A stretch of 64,000 nucleotides of DNA from Megalopta genalis (Eukaryota > Arthropoda > Insecta > Hymenoptera > Halictidae): contig NC_135027.1 of the NCBI RefSeq assembly GCF_051020955.1, positions 4,588,001-4,652,000 of the forward strand, read 5' to 3'. Below the pieces are notes generated by a model that had not been told where the DNA came from, did not search any database, and worked only from the letters and a program-made list of their open reading frames with translations. Below are positions 24,358 through 35,512 of this stretch, one piece after another. Each line of letters opens with the position of its first letter. Position 1 is the first letter of the stretch. Position numbers and translations under genes: made by a program.

Positions 24358-27334
24358 AAGTTAATATAAGACAACACACTCGCGCGGACTCCGAATATAA
24401 GCATGAATAATTTTACATTGTTTTACGTTTAAATAACTTTATATCGTATTTTGCCACTCTGGTTGGTTAAATAAGTAAACGATGGGTGACGCGATCGCAC
24501 GTGCTCGTAACGAAAATGCAGTGCTGCTTGCCGGACGCTTCGAAGTTTCCGCTAATGGTGGTCCTCGCTCGGCAAATTGGTATTACGTTGAAGCGGCAAG
24601 AACCATAGTGCACTCGCCGAAAGGCCATCGTAACTTGGGGTCGAAACAACTAATATTTGGGCCAGACCGCGTCGCGACGCGTTTATTTATTCAGTCACGG
24701 CGGTTCGCAGTTTGCCCGGAGCGCGCAACCGAAAATTAATGAAGCCTCCGGCTTAATCCTGTCGCCGCTTCGATACTCGATCGTAATCGACAAGGAACGA
24801 GCGAAAATCGTACGAAGAGAGCCTCTCTCTCTCTCACACACACACGTTTTTTTGGATAGCAAATTTATTTCCGATAAGACGAAGAAACGATGGGAAAGGA
24901 GAGCAACCTGTGCAAAGTGGGACGATCCGAAAGTAAACGATTTTGCCGAGCCGAATCTCGCTTCGGATGCTGGGAGCTAACACCTAAAGCGTCCTCGGTG
25001 TATCAAATACCTCTCCGAGCTCTACCACCGAGGATCGTTTTGATCCAACAACGAACAACGAGACGACGCGACGCGCGCTACACATCAATTACAATGATCC
25101 GCTTCTCTCTGATCCGACTGGGAAAACGATCCACTTTGTTTTCTCGTTCCGAACCGGGAATACCGTCCCCCGAGTGGGTCTCTCTCGGAGAACAGTGTCG
25201 TGACCGAAATTATTCACGACGGTACCGAGGCGAACAAATTACGGGAAAACATTCGAGGGTAGAAACCGAACGTGGGTGCAACGAAACGCTTACTTACGAC
25301 ATCTCCACCACGCCCATTCGGGATGTGTGAAAAAGGAAGGTCTAGAAACCACGCCCACTCGCGATGTTTTCAGGTGGGCGGACTTGAGGCCACGTCCATT
25401 CGGGGCATTTTAAGGGGAGGTTCGTTTTTAGAAGTTTTTTTAGAACGAAAGTAAATTACATGATCAGCTGGGATTTTCGACATTTTATGATGTCAGGATA
25501 TATATATAATTATGTCAAAAAGATATATAAATTTTTATTTTATCTCACTGTTAAGAATGTACGGGCTTTATTCCATAGGAGTTGTAGAAAAATTCTTTTT
25601 GAATGGTGGAATATTTAGCTGCTCGAGTGTAAATCCAAAATCCAAAATTCAAATTTAATCTTGAACTGCATGATTTCTGGCATTTTAGAGCAAAACATCA
25701 CTTTCCTATTAACTTGAAACAGTTTCACATTCCTTAATAATTAGCAAATTTGGCGAAACTTGGAATATACGGAAAAGTAATTCTTTGATTTGAGAACAAA
25801 ATTCACTTAAATTGATCAACTAGTTTTCGAGATATTTGTCCCACCAGTTCGAAATAACTTCGGTAACTTTTAGAATTTCGAAATTTCCTTTTAAAAGAAT
25901 CGATCTTTTTTTGTTTAAAGTTCTGCACCGAAATTTCTGCTTAAGCAAAGAATTAAACGAAACTCCCGAATTGCTCTGAACGGAGATCTCCTTTTTCAGC
26001 AACTAAACCACGCCCCCTTAAGGAGAGAGGCTTCGTAGCCACACCTACCAGGGCCGATCTCTACAACAATCGACGAACCAACGATCTCTGATATCGGTCC
26101 GGATAGAGTTCATCTTTCTTAGAGAGAATTTGGCCCAGAGTTTTACCCCGAGGGCCATCGAGGCGCTCCCGGGGCAAAGAGCCTTTATCGTTCGTATTTA
26201 AATCGGTGGCCGGAGCCGGGTCGATGGAACGTTAACGTCCGAGCGTCCTGGATTCCGTCGCGGGACATGCCGGGCGATATTTTTACCGGAACAGTGCAAC
26301 GATCTCAAATTATTTGTGAACAAACGGTCCATCGATTCTGTTCGCGGTCCACGATCCCGAGGCAGGCAACTTTTCTTTGGTCTTCTTCTTCTTCTTCTTT
26401 CGGCGTTTCGATCTTTCACCAACGTGACAGGACCGCGATCAGAGTGTCCCAAAACTTGTTGAAACTGAGTTACCCGTGACAACGGCTCGTCGCTGATGAA
26501 ATCACGGAGTACCGAGGCGTCGCGGCGCCGAGATGTAGGGCGGGCGTCGTTCGGACCGCCTTTCGAGAACTCCCCGGGAAGACTTTGAAGCGACGCGATA
26601 AGGCAGATAAGAGGGACTCGAAGTGAATGGGAAGCAGCTTCCCCCAGCTGGCTCCTCCCCCGAGGATCAAACGGAAGAATTACATTTTTCGCACGGAACA
26701 GATGGAAACGACACCGATAAAGCACTTTCCGGACGGACAACGTCTCTCTTTCTCTCTCTATATATATATATATTTCTGTCCATCTATCTCGCCATCTCGC
26801 TATCTCTTCTCTCTCCAGCGCGTTCGTAATTTCTCCCTCGAAGAGAAGAAACTTTCTCTCGTATCCCGTCCACCTGGAACATCACTAAATCTATCCTGCC
26901 GAGCAAACACCCTATCGCGTTTCGTTTACCTTGTTCGTTTGCCAATTAACCCTTCTCCTCGCGTCTATAACGCCCTGAATCAAGATCCCGATTCTATAGG
27001 CCATTATAATCCCCCCCGAGATTTCTCGAGGAGCGGCTGGAAATGCAGCCGGAGTTCGAAGTTATTATACCGGTCTCCGGAAGAATGTGTTCCAACTTTT
27101 CGTCGTTATCCGACATTTGCTTTACAGTCTATCTCATTACATTGTTTCTCTTCTCAAACCAGTTCACTGTGTTGCTACCTCTTCGAATAGTAGGCATAGC
27201 TAAAACGCGTCGCGAAGGTAAGAGAACAACTATTTATATTCTTTTACTTGCTCGATTTATTTCGCGTTGGCCCGCCAAACGTTCGAAATATCTTAGAATT
27301 TACAAATATATTTTTCATCGAATCGAATTCATTT
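24358..27334. other. Non-coding stretch
   Basis: No supported gene. Short dispersed repeats of the type ACCACGCCCA occur near 25312, 25350, 25390 and 26007. The stretch 25450-25990 is AT-rich and looks like decayed repeat sequence. A TCT trinucleotide run lies near 26381-26400 and an AT run at 26760-26773. Open frames at 26198-26740 (-) and 26627-27190 (+) overlap and lack motifs. Confidence 0.45.
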
Positions 27335-27460
27335 ATTACGATTATTCGAGCCTTGCGTCTCGTTTTTATAGTTGTTGGTAATCGGTAACTATAAAAAACG
27401 AGCCGCGAGACTCGGATAATCGTGTCTCCTCTTCCCAAATTGTCCATTTTTGTTCTGTCC
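27335..27460. mobile_element. Foldback hairpin element, copy 3 (core only)
   Basis: Contains CGATTATTCGAGCCTTGCG, then the TTTTTATAGTTG stem with its inverted partner, then CTCCTCTTCCCAAATTGTCC. This is the same core as at 32767-32987. The left arm beyond the ATTATTCGAG block is missing. Confidence 0.75.
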
Positions 27461-28319
27461 AATTTTCTCAGCGAGAATTAGGGAGAAATTATATAGAGAA
27501 AGAACGATGACGTAGATAGAGCTGTGGCGATGACAATGAGAATGGCCGAACGGAGAAACGACTGCGACAGACTCCGCGCAGCCGACAAAAATGCGAAAAA
27601 CGGGCACCACTCGCGGCCCAATGACAATGCGGTTGAAACGTCACGCTTCCGTCGACCGGTCCACGGGAGCGAGGCGTGGGCTGGTTAGAACAACAGCGGC
27701 AGAGTCAATTTGTGTCCGGACTTTTTGTGCCCGGCTCCATTGTAGCCGTTGTTCCGGTGTTTTTCGAGGTGTGCTCGCCGCGCGGAGAACATTCTCTTCG
27801 GTACAGCGCGACAAAGACGCTGATGCCGTTATTAATGGTCGGATCGATGGAACCGCGGAGACAGCGATCCGCCGTTGGTGAACGAGTCGAGCGAAGAGAA
27901 AAGGCGACTCGGTTAAGAGAGAACAGAAGAGAGGACGGCATCGCTGAGATTCGAGAGCGAAGGAGAGAGGAGAGGAGGGAGGAGCAAGGAAAAGAAACGA
28001 TCGCATGGAACGGTAAACGGTGGATGCAGGTTGCGCCAGCTCGCGTATGACCCGAGGTGCACCTTGCAGGCAGGAGACGTTGGCATATCGACCAATGCCC
28101 CGCTCGCTCTCTCTGACCTCCATCCGGCCCGCCGGTGCCCATGGTAATTTGTTTAACGTATTTTCGGCCGAAACTTCCAGTGCCCGTAATAGAAACGGAA
28201 ATACAATTAACCGCGACGCGATTCCTCCGTCTCTTTACCGTCCCCTCGAACGACCGCGCGGTCCTCCTTGGCGTCGCGCGGCTCCAGCAAGACGTTAGCG
28301 AGCAGAGCTTTGCTTCCCT
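27461..28319. other. Non-coding stretch
   Basis: Frames of 120-160 codons overlap on both strands at 27640-28140. None has a recognisable domain. No gene is supported. Confidence 0.45.
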
Positions 28320-28990
28320 TTTAATCGTTATTATTCTTTATGTCACGAGCACATGCTCATTTAGAGTACAGTTTAGACGTTGATACAGAACGTCCTAAGA
28401 GACGGCAAAGAAATATTGAAGACATCGAAATGATCACTCAGTTCTTTGAACTCGCAGTTATAGTAATTCTAGTCGTACAATTTTGATACCCTAGTGAGCT
28501 CCTGCTTCTATTAATATAAAAACGTTCGATGTTACGCAGTGACTCGGATAGTACTTTCAGCTTAAAAAGTTCTAATATAGGCGAGAAATCAATTATGCCA
28601 TTTATGGTTTTGAATAAAAAGAGCAAACCCGCAATGGTTCTTACGTGCCTGAGTGTAGACGCGCCTAGTAGATTAAGAATAGGACCATAATTGTGTGAGA
28701 GAAGATACATGAGTTCATTTACTATGAAGGATACACATCTCGAGAATTTATGCCACACTGTTTCTAGTTGAACAGATAGATAACATGGTATCATTTAACT
28801 GGCACGGTTAATCGATGATCAACGCTTTTTGTGAGGCGAAGCGTGTGGCCTTTTTTTAAGATAAATATCAACGTATTTGCATAGCACCATTCGTTTAGTC
28901 TGTTCAAATCTTCCCGAAGAGATCTGGCAACTGTAGATTTTATGATCATCCGCGAAGAATAGAAATTTGCGGCTCTTTTTGGCTGGCGAT
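28320..28990 (-). mobile_element. Non-LTR retrotransposon relic with RT FADD box
   Basis: On the minus strand the order of RT blocks is as in insect LINEs. FLFFADDHKIYS (about 28968-28933) is the catalytic Y/F-A-D-D motif. After a frameshift come LREDLNRLNEWC (about 28920-28880) and TLRHVRTIAGLLFLFKTING (about 28655-28595), and then a C-terminal tail. Part of the thumb region is deleted between 28800 and 28790, and frames shift several times. The 5' end is truncated, so the copy is dead. Confidence 0.75.
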
Positions 28991-30609
28991 CGCGAAGTAG
29001 AGAGGTCACGTCAACCTGGACATCGTGAAAAGGTCGATCTCTGCGTGTTCCCGCAGACTCTTAAAAATATCCCCCGTCAGCTCCGAATCGGTTCAGGCAA
29101 GATTAACGAAGCTATTCTAAATTAGGGGTCAAGCAAGATTGAAACATATTCAACCCCGAATAACGACGAGAGGTTGAATCAATTATTGCGGCGGATCGAC
29201 CGAAGAATCTCGAACAAGGCGGCCGGCCGATATCCGAAAAGTCTCCACCGGCAGAATTTGACAGGGAAATATTTGCCGAGGCGAGCGTTAATTGCAACGG
29301 TATTGTCTGACGCACGCGACGCGGAATGCAATTGTCGGCCGCGGCCACGAGATGCTCGGGACATCGCAGAAAGGGGGCCATCGATGTCGATTATTAATCG
29401 GTACAATGAAAATAAAAGCAGCCATGCGCGTCGTCGCCGCGGATTGAAAATCGCGTTACATGGTCGCTCGGGCACGCGTCGTTCATTTGCGAGATTGTCC
29501 GTGGAAATGAATATTTGATTGGGATCGGCGATACCGTCCGGGTCCATTTCCGACGATCAATCGCCGGCTCCCCGAAAGTTCGCGTCCCCGTGATTTTATT
29601 TTCGTCTCGAGAGAAACCGGCGGCTAAGTCAAACACACGCCGGCTCTCGAATCGAACTAGAATCGCATCCCGCGGGAAATAGCCCCGAGTTATTCGGAGC
29701 ACGGAGGAGTCCTTCGCAGCCGACAGGGCCGATCACCTACACTTCCGGCAACGGCCGAACAAAAATGATAACGGGGTCGTCGCGTATCGATTCCCGGGCG
29801 CTTCGAGAGATCATTATTATTGCACGAGGCACGAAAACGATCGCGAAGAGGAAAACCAGCCGCGGTCTAATTGCCACGGATTCTGGGCCGTCTGCTCGAG
29901 ATTCGGTGAATATCGATTTCTATAATAAGTACCCACCGAGACGATTAAAATGGTATTCCGGTCTAGACACGCGATATTATGTCAACTGGTTCAAAAAATA
30001 ACTTAAGTAATAACTAGTTCAAGAAAAACGCGCTTGAAGCTTTTCGTGTCAATTACGTAAAAACATGCATGCTTACGCTCCGACTTGTATGTAATAACCA
30101 ACCTGAAAGCTCTGTAACTTCGTTATTTTCGCGAATCGAAGTCAATGACTTTGTAGACATAATTACGGAGGCTTCTTCTCGAAGATACAAATTCAAAGTA
30201 TCGATATTTTTATGTTCGAAACCGAATCTTTCCATTCTCCATTGCCCCAACATTTTGAAAGCGTAAATGGAGTTGTCGCCTGGTTTCATGATTCGAAATC
30301 ACCGTGGACGAGTTAATCTTCTTCTCGCGGGATCGTTTTATCGCCGACGAGATCCGGGGCTCGTCTTTCAGCGAAAGTAGCCTGTGGCTGTGGGGAGAGA
30401 GATCGGCGAGAAGTCCTGATCGGTCGATCGACGACGGTCGCTTTCTTCTAGCTGGCTGTGGTCCCGTTGGCGAACAGTGTGGTGAAATGACGAAGTCGTG
30501 TCGAAATCGAAGAACTTTTGTTAGTAACGAGATAGAGCGATGCCATTCTTTTGCGTTAAAGCTGGAACGTTGCAGAAGAATGGAAAAACAGAGAGAATGC
30601 GGTACGAAC
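28991..30609. other. Non-coding stretch
   Basis: No supported gene. The segment 30045-30300 is lower in GC than its surroundings, and I could not identify it. Confidence 0.45.
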
Positions 30610-31313
30610 ATTTTTGAACCTGGAGAATTTATGTCAAGCTTGAAGTATTCCAATGAAATTCTGATTTATCCAGTACCATGTACAGTTTACTTCAGCTTCG
30701 CCGTAAAAACGATAGCATCGCTTTGTCTAATTTTTATGGAAAGACCTTTGGTTTTGAACCTGGAGAATTTATGTCAAGCTTGAAGTATTATAATGAAATT
30801 TTGATTTATCCAATATCATGTATAGTTTACTTCAGCTTCGCCGTAAAAACGAAGCATCGCTTTGTCTAATTTTTATGGAAAGTCCTTTGATTTTGAACCT
30901 GGAGAATTTATGTCAAGCTTGAAGTATTCTAATGAAATTTTTATTTATCCAATACCATGTACAGTTCACATCAGCTTCGCCGTAAAAACGAAGCATCGCT
31001 TTGTCTAATTTTTATGGAAAGTCCTTTGATTTTGAGCCTGGAGAATTTATGTCAAGCTTGAAGTATTCTAATGAAATTTTTATTTATCCAGTACCATGTA
31101 CAGTTTACTTCAGCTTCGCCGTAAAAACGATAGCATCGCTCTGTCTAATTTCTATGGAAAGTTCTTTGATTTTGAACATGGAAAATTTACGTCAAGCTTG
31201 AAATATTCCAATGAAATTTTGATTTATCCAGAACCATGTACAGTTTATTTCAGCTTCGCCGTAAAAACGATAGCATCGCTTTATCTAATTTCTATGGAAA
31301 GTCCTTTGATTTC
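30610..31313. repeat. Five-copy tandem array, 139/140-bp unit
   Basis: The marker GAACCTGGAGAATTTATGTC starts at 30616, 30756, 30895, 31034 (GAGCC variant) and 31174 (GAACATGG variant), so the spacings are 140, 139, 139 and 140 bp. Adjacent units are highly similar. Each unit holds ATGTACAGTTTACTTCAGC and CGCCGTAAAAACGA. The unit length is not a multiple of three, so the reading frame changes from copy to copy. That argues against a repeated protein, although frames of 60-160 codons run across it. Confidence 0.95.
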
Positions 31314-32336
31314 GGCACAGCTTTGTCATTTCACGCGACTGTGTGACGTTGACGACAGGACGGTGCGGACGACGACGTTGAAGACGACGCTGACGACGAC
31401 GACGACGATGACGGGGCAGTTTATGTAATTAGATTCTAGTAGGCGGATAAGAGGTTCGGCTACAGAAAGCCAACCCCGGTCCGCCTACGACGGCGGTCGG
31501 CACACGGTCGCCTCACCGATGCGTCGAGCGACCATCGTGGTGGTCAGGGTGCTCCGTTGGTACGGTGGCAACGATGTTACGGTGTAGCTGTGGCTGTACC
31601 CGTAGCATACCCGTGACAAACGAGCCCGTTAATGCTCTAATTAGCGCGGACATGCGCCCGAGCGTCCTCGCCGCCCCCTCGCTTATCCTCGCGCACTCGA
31701 ATCCCTCCAATTCTCCCAGATTCCACGTTATCTCGTGCCTAATCGTCGTGACGTTGACGTAAAACAACGTCCGCCCACTTGCACTGACGCGAACGACCCA
31801 ACAGCCCCGGCCCTCGACCGTTTTGGACACGCAGGCAGCTGTCTCTATTCTTCGCGTCCCGTTTGAATGCCAAGTTATTAAAGATCGACAATAGAGTCTT
31901 GCGACGCCCACGCTGCCGAACCGTGCTTTATGTACAACAGAAGGGTGTTTGCACGGTGGAAACCGCGAACGAACCGTTGCCAGCGTCGCGACGCGACGGA
32001 TTTGCTCGTAGCAAATCGAACAGCGCTCAGCCTCGAGCTGCCGAGCGTCTACCAAATAAACACCGTCAGCCGCAGCTGCATCGGATTTCCATTTATACAT
32101 GATAAATATGGGTCTCCCGCCGCGCCTTGGATCCGACTCGGAATTCGCCGACGAGGCTGCCAAGGAAAGTCGCGAAGGTACTTAGCGCGAATCAGCCGTA
32201 AAAACGCGTGAACGACTACGGAAAAATCGAGAGCCAGGAAGCCGCGCCTACTCGCGACGCCCTCGATCGAACATACTCGTTGCAACAAACGAATTCGAAG
32301 GAAAGCGGTCTCGTAGGTCAACCCTTCTTCCGGGTT
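31314..32336. other. Non-coding stretch with GAC repeat and one long open frame
   Basis: A GAC/ACG trinucleotide run lies at about 31364-31411. A 216-codon open frame on the minus strand (32163-31513) has no recognisable domain and is overlapped by frames on the plus strand. I do not call it a gene. Confidence 0.4.
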
Positions 32337-32650
32337 TTAGGTTGTTGCAAACGGAACGGCAGCTTTCGAATTTTCAAGTTAAACTTTTACGCGACGAAAG
32401 TTAGGAAATATTTCTTTGATCGAAATGACCTGCTTCGACTTCGATACACTTTTCCCAACGTGGTACGAGGGCATTGGTGGTGCATTTTTGAAGAAAAATC
32501 AGAAGAACGTGAAGCAATAAAAATTGACCGAGTGCAGCTTTTACGACAACTTCTTCTCGAAACAGTGAGAAAGTGATCCAGGTGCTTGAAAGTATGGTAG
32601 TTCGTAGGCGAAAAATCGGGGGAATAAGGAGGGCGAGCAAGAATTTAATG
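32337..32650 (-). mobile_element. Mariner relic: transposase C-terminus and 3' terminal repeat
   Basis: On the minus strand, 32645-32570 reads ARPPYSPDFSPTNYHTFKHL. This is the YSPD block that carries the last catalytic Asp of the mariner DD34D triad. After a frameshift comes PRWEKCIEVEAGHFDQ (about 32455-32408), the usual mariner C-terminal end. The plus strand at about 32337 reads TTAGGTTGTTGCAAACGG, which resembles a mariner terminal repeat. The 5' two thirds of the element is absent, so the copy is dead. Confidence 0.8.
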
Positions 32651-32766
32651 TAAAACCGTAGGAATTAAAGATGGTTTTCAGATTAGCGAAACTCGAATTC
32701 GAAACTTTCTAAGGTCTCGAACTTTCGAAACTCGGAATGCTTATTCTTTTCTCTTTTTTCCGAGTG

Positions 32767-32987
32767 TACAGTAATGTCTCCCTAACTGACGCTCAGATTG
32801 TGCACAAAAATGGACAATTTGGGAAGAGGAGAACACGATTATTCGAGCCTTGTAGCTCGTTTTTTATAGTTGTTGACAATTCGTAATTATAAAAACGAAC
32901 CGCAAGGCTCGAATAATCGTATCTCCTCTTCCCAAATTGTTCATTTTTGCCGACAATCTGAGCGTCAATTATAGAGACATTACCGTA
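32767..32987. mobile_element. Foldback hairpin element, copy 4 (most complete)
   Basis: A 221-bp near-perfect inverted repeat from TACAGTAATGTCTCC to its complement, CATTACCGTA, with TA at both borders. Arms contain GACGCTCAGATTGT, GGACAATTTGGGAAGAGGAG and CGATTATTCGAGCCTTG, meeting at a small loop near TTGTTGACAATTCG. TA borders and the lack of coding capacity suggest a Tc1/mariner-type MITE. The superfamily is my inference. Confidence 0.85.
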
Positions 32988-35088
32988 TATCGTCAGGAAC
33001 TGAGCTCTTGATAAATTCTTTCGAGGAAATCAAATCGAGTATCCCATATCCCTATCCGTTTTCGAGTATCCCATGTCTACTAAAAATGTAGAAATGTCAA
33101 AGTTACTTCGAGTCAATAATTATGCACAGCAACATACGCTCCGAATTGTGTGCGAATTTCTTCTTTTCCCATTAGAACTACGCACGCTAATTTTCAACTT
33201 ATTAACTACATTTAACTACATTTTTCAACTTATGCACGTGCAACAGCATCTGCACCAAGGAAACAAAACTATAAAGAAGGGAAATTCGAATTGTGAGAGA
33301 CCGGCGTTTCATGTGCGCCGACCCAATAATTTTGTTTACGCACTTACTCGCGAGCGTGCTCGTTCCGGCGAAGAGAAAAAACGCGATGGAGGACGAAGAA
33401 TAAGTAATTTCGTGGCTCCGCGTGGCACGCGAAATATCCCTGAACCGAACCGCTCCCTCGAAAGAATTATATTCCAAGTTGAAATTCACCCTTGTCTGGC
33501 CGGGGTATTACGTTCCCCGGTGACGAATGTGCGAGTCTCGTGGCTGCCGTCCCCTCGGGCTTTCTTCTATATTCTACGTCACGTCGGAACCCGAGGCTCG
33601 TGAAAAATTCCAGGGTACTTCGCAATGGCGGTGTCTGTCGGCGTCATTCAGCGTCGCGACGACGGACCGCCGGATTTCCGAATTCCCGACGTGTAAACTC
33701 GTGTCCAGGATTCGCCGAGCGCCCGTATCTCCCGCTCGCTCCGTGATTTCTGCTTTCCATATCCGCGCGTGTGCGTGCGCGTGTGCGTGTGCTTTGTCGC
33801 GGATGCCACGTCGAAACACCGTTCATTGGAATTGTTTCATATCCGCAAATCTTTTGTACCGCGAAAACCGGACAGGTTTATCCGTGGCAACGGATGACTT
33901 GCCGCGTTACCACGCGCAAAAATCGTACAGATTTATCGTCCTTCGCGAACTATACGGGTGACCTAACAAAAAATGAATATTTTACGGAACATTTAACCTT
34001 TTTAGAGGCAAGAACGACGTTGATAAATAAAAAAAAACAGCATCGTCGCGTCTCGTTTCGTTGCGTCGCGAAGATACCACGTAGGAAATCGTGTATGAAA
34101 TATCTTGAGAAATACTAATTTTCTTAACGTTGCGACCTAATACCTTTTCTAGGAGAAGAATTTTTTAGGGAATCGATCTATCTGCAAAAAGAGGCGCAGT
34201 TGCACTTTGCGAGTACGTCGACGCACTTGTGAAAAAGACCGTTCTGTATGATAATAGGGCTTGTTAAATAGTGCATCATTTTCCTTTACAGGTTTTTTCT
34301 AAGTTCGCCCGAAGCAGAGCTAGAGCTCCGACTCAGTTAACAGACTCGCTTCGTATTTTTGATATTTTTCTCGGATAAATGTGTGACAAATTGATCCCCG
34401 GGGCAGAAACATGGTGCAAAGACACACCTAGCACGCACGGTGCGCATGGATTTCCGTCAGTTTGCATCGTGGATCCTTGGCGTCGCGCGTCAACCTCGAC
34501 TGAACGGGCAACAATAATGGGTCGCAGAGGGATTTCCGGTATCCCCGAATTAATTAGTCGGCGCGTAGCAGCATATATTGCCGGCGCGGAGCGGCGAGTA
34601 ACGGAGAGGAACGGAGGAACGTCGTGGAGGGTGGCGGGGCCACTTAAATATATACATGTATATATATATAAGGCAGGTCGCCTGCACGGTGCACGGTGCA
34701 CGCCAGGGTGCATCGAATGCCTGCCGTCGTATTAATTCGCCGCGTCTCGTAACGTGCTGCATAATCCGGCCGTTGAGAGTGCGAATGTGTGAGAGTCGAT
34801 CGACCTGACGTTAGGCGCCACGCTAGATGCAACGATGCAACGTTAGATGCAATGCTAGATGCAACGGTAGATGCAATCCGGCGGCCGACGCGGAATTTCA
34901 TCGTGGCACGCACGTCGCGCGTCTTGGCCTGCGTGTACACTACCGGCCAAAAGCTTCGAACCACTTGTCGATCCCTCGGAAAATGTTTCATTTCATTCAT
35001 TTTTTCGCGGGGAAATCGCTTTAGTACGATAGAAGGTAATACGTAGGGAACAACAAATGAAATTTATACAAAGATGATATTACGTCCA
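32988..35088. other. Non-coding stretch with small repeats
   Basis: No supported gene. A GTGCGTGCGCGTGTGCGTGTG run lies near 33768-33789. A TATATA run lies at 34648-34672. A 12-bp imperfect tandem repeat (GCTAGATGCAAC) lies at about 34822-34877. Confidence 0.5.
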
Positions 35089-35325
35089 TTAACACTAGAT
35101 TTACAGAGCACGAAAAACAGCTGTTTTCTATTCATTTATAAAAGTAACAACAAGATATTTATTCTGATTTTTAACAAGTATTATTGTAACGTTTGCAATA
35201 ATTTGCACGTAAGTAACATATACATTGAATAAATAATTCATGAATGTACCTTTACGATATGAATAATGGTAAATTAAAAATTTAGCGACCCGTCATTTTG
35301 ACGGGTTTCATTAATCTAGTGTTAA
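35089..35325. mobile_element. TTAA-type MITE sharing its TTAA with the next element
   Basis: A 237-bp element from TTAACACTAGATTTAC (35089) to ATCTAGTGTTAA (35325). The inverted ends match over CACTAGAT. Near the right end is the palindrome ACCCGTCATTTTGACGGGT. The interior is AT-rich and non-coding. Its right TTAA (35322-35325) is also the left TTAA of the following element. Confidence 0.75.
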
Positions 35326-35512
35326 CACTAAAACTATCAAACCAGTCGAAATGACTGGTTTCTGATTTTTTTCTTTCACAGTTCCTGATATTATAAAAAT
35401 ATTTCCAGGAGAAATTTTTAGAAAGTGTATGTATATCGAAGCATATATAGCATTGTCATAAAACAATGTATGTACATTAGTCGCGTTTAGAGCTCGGTAG
35501 ATCCAGTGTTAA
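35322..35512. mobile_element. TTAA-type MITE, second of a back-to-back pair
   Basis: A 191-bp element from TTAACACTAAAACTATCAAA (35322) to ATCCAGTGTTAA (35512). The left subterminal palindrome is CCAGTCGAAATGACTGG. The end sequence and the palindrome position match family A at 13764, but the interior differs. One TTAA serves both members of the pair, which is what insertion into an existing flanking TTAA would produce. Confidence 0.75.

Noticed and set aside
30304..31428. Apparent repeated protein (FEPGEFMSSLKYSNEI and similar) across the tandem array
   Set aside because: Unit length of 139/140 bp is not a multiple of three, so no frame continues through several units. The similarity of translations only reflects the DNA repeat.
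31513..32163. 216-codon open frame on the minus strand
   Set aside because: No recognisable domain, no splice or codon-use support, and overlapping frames on the plus strand.
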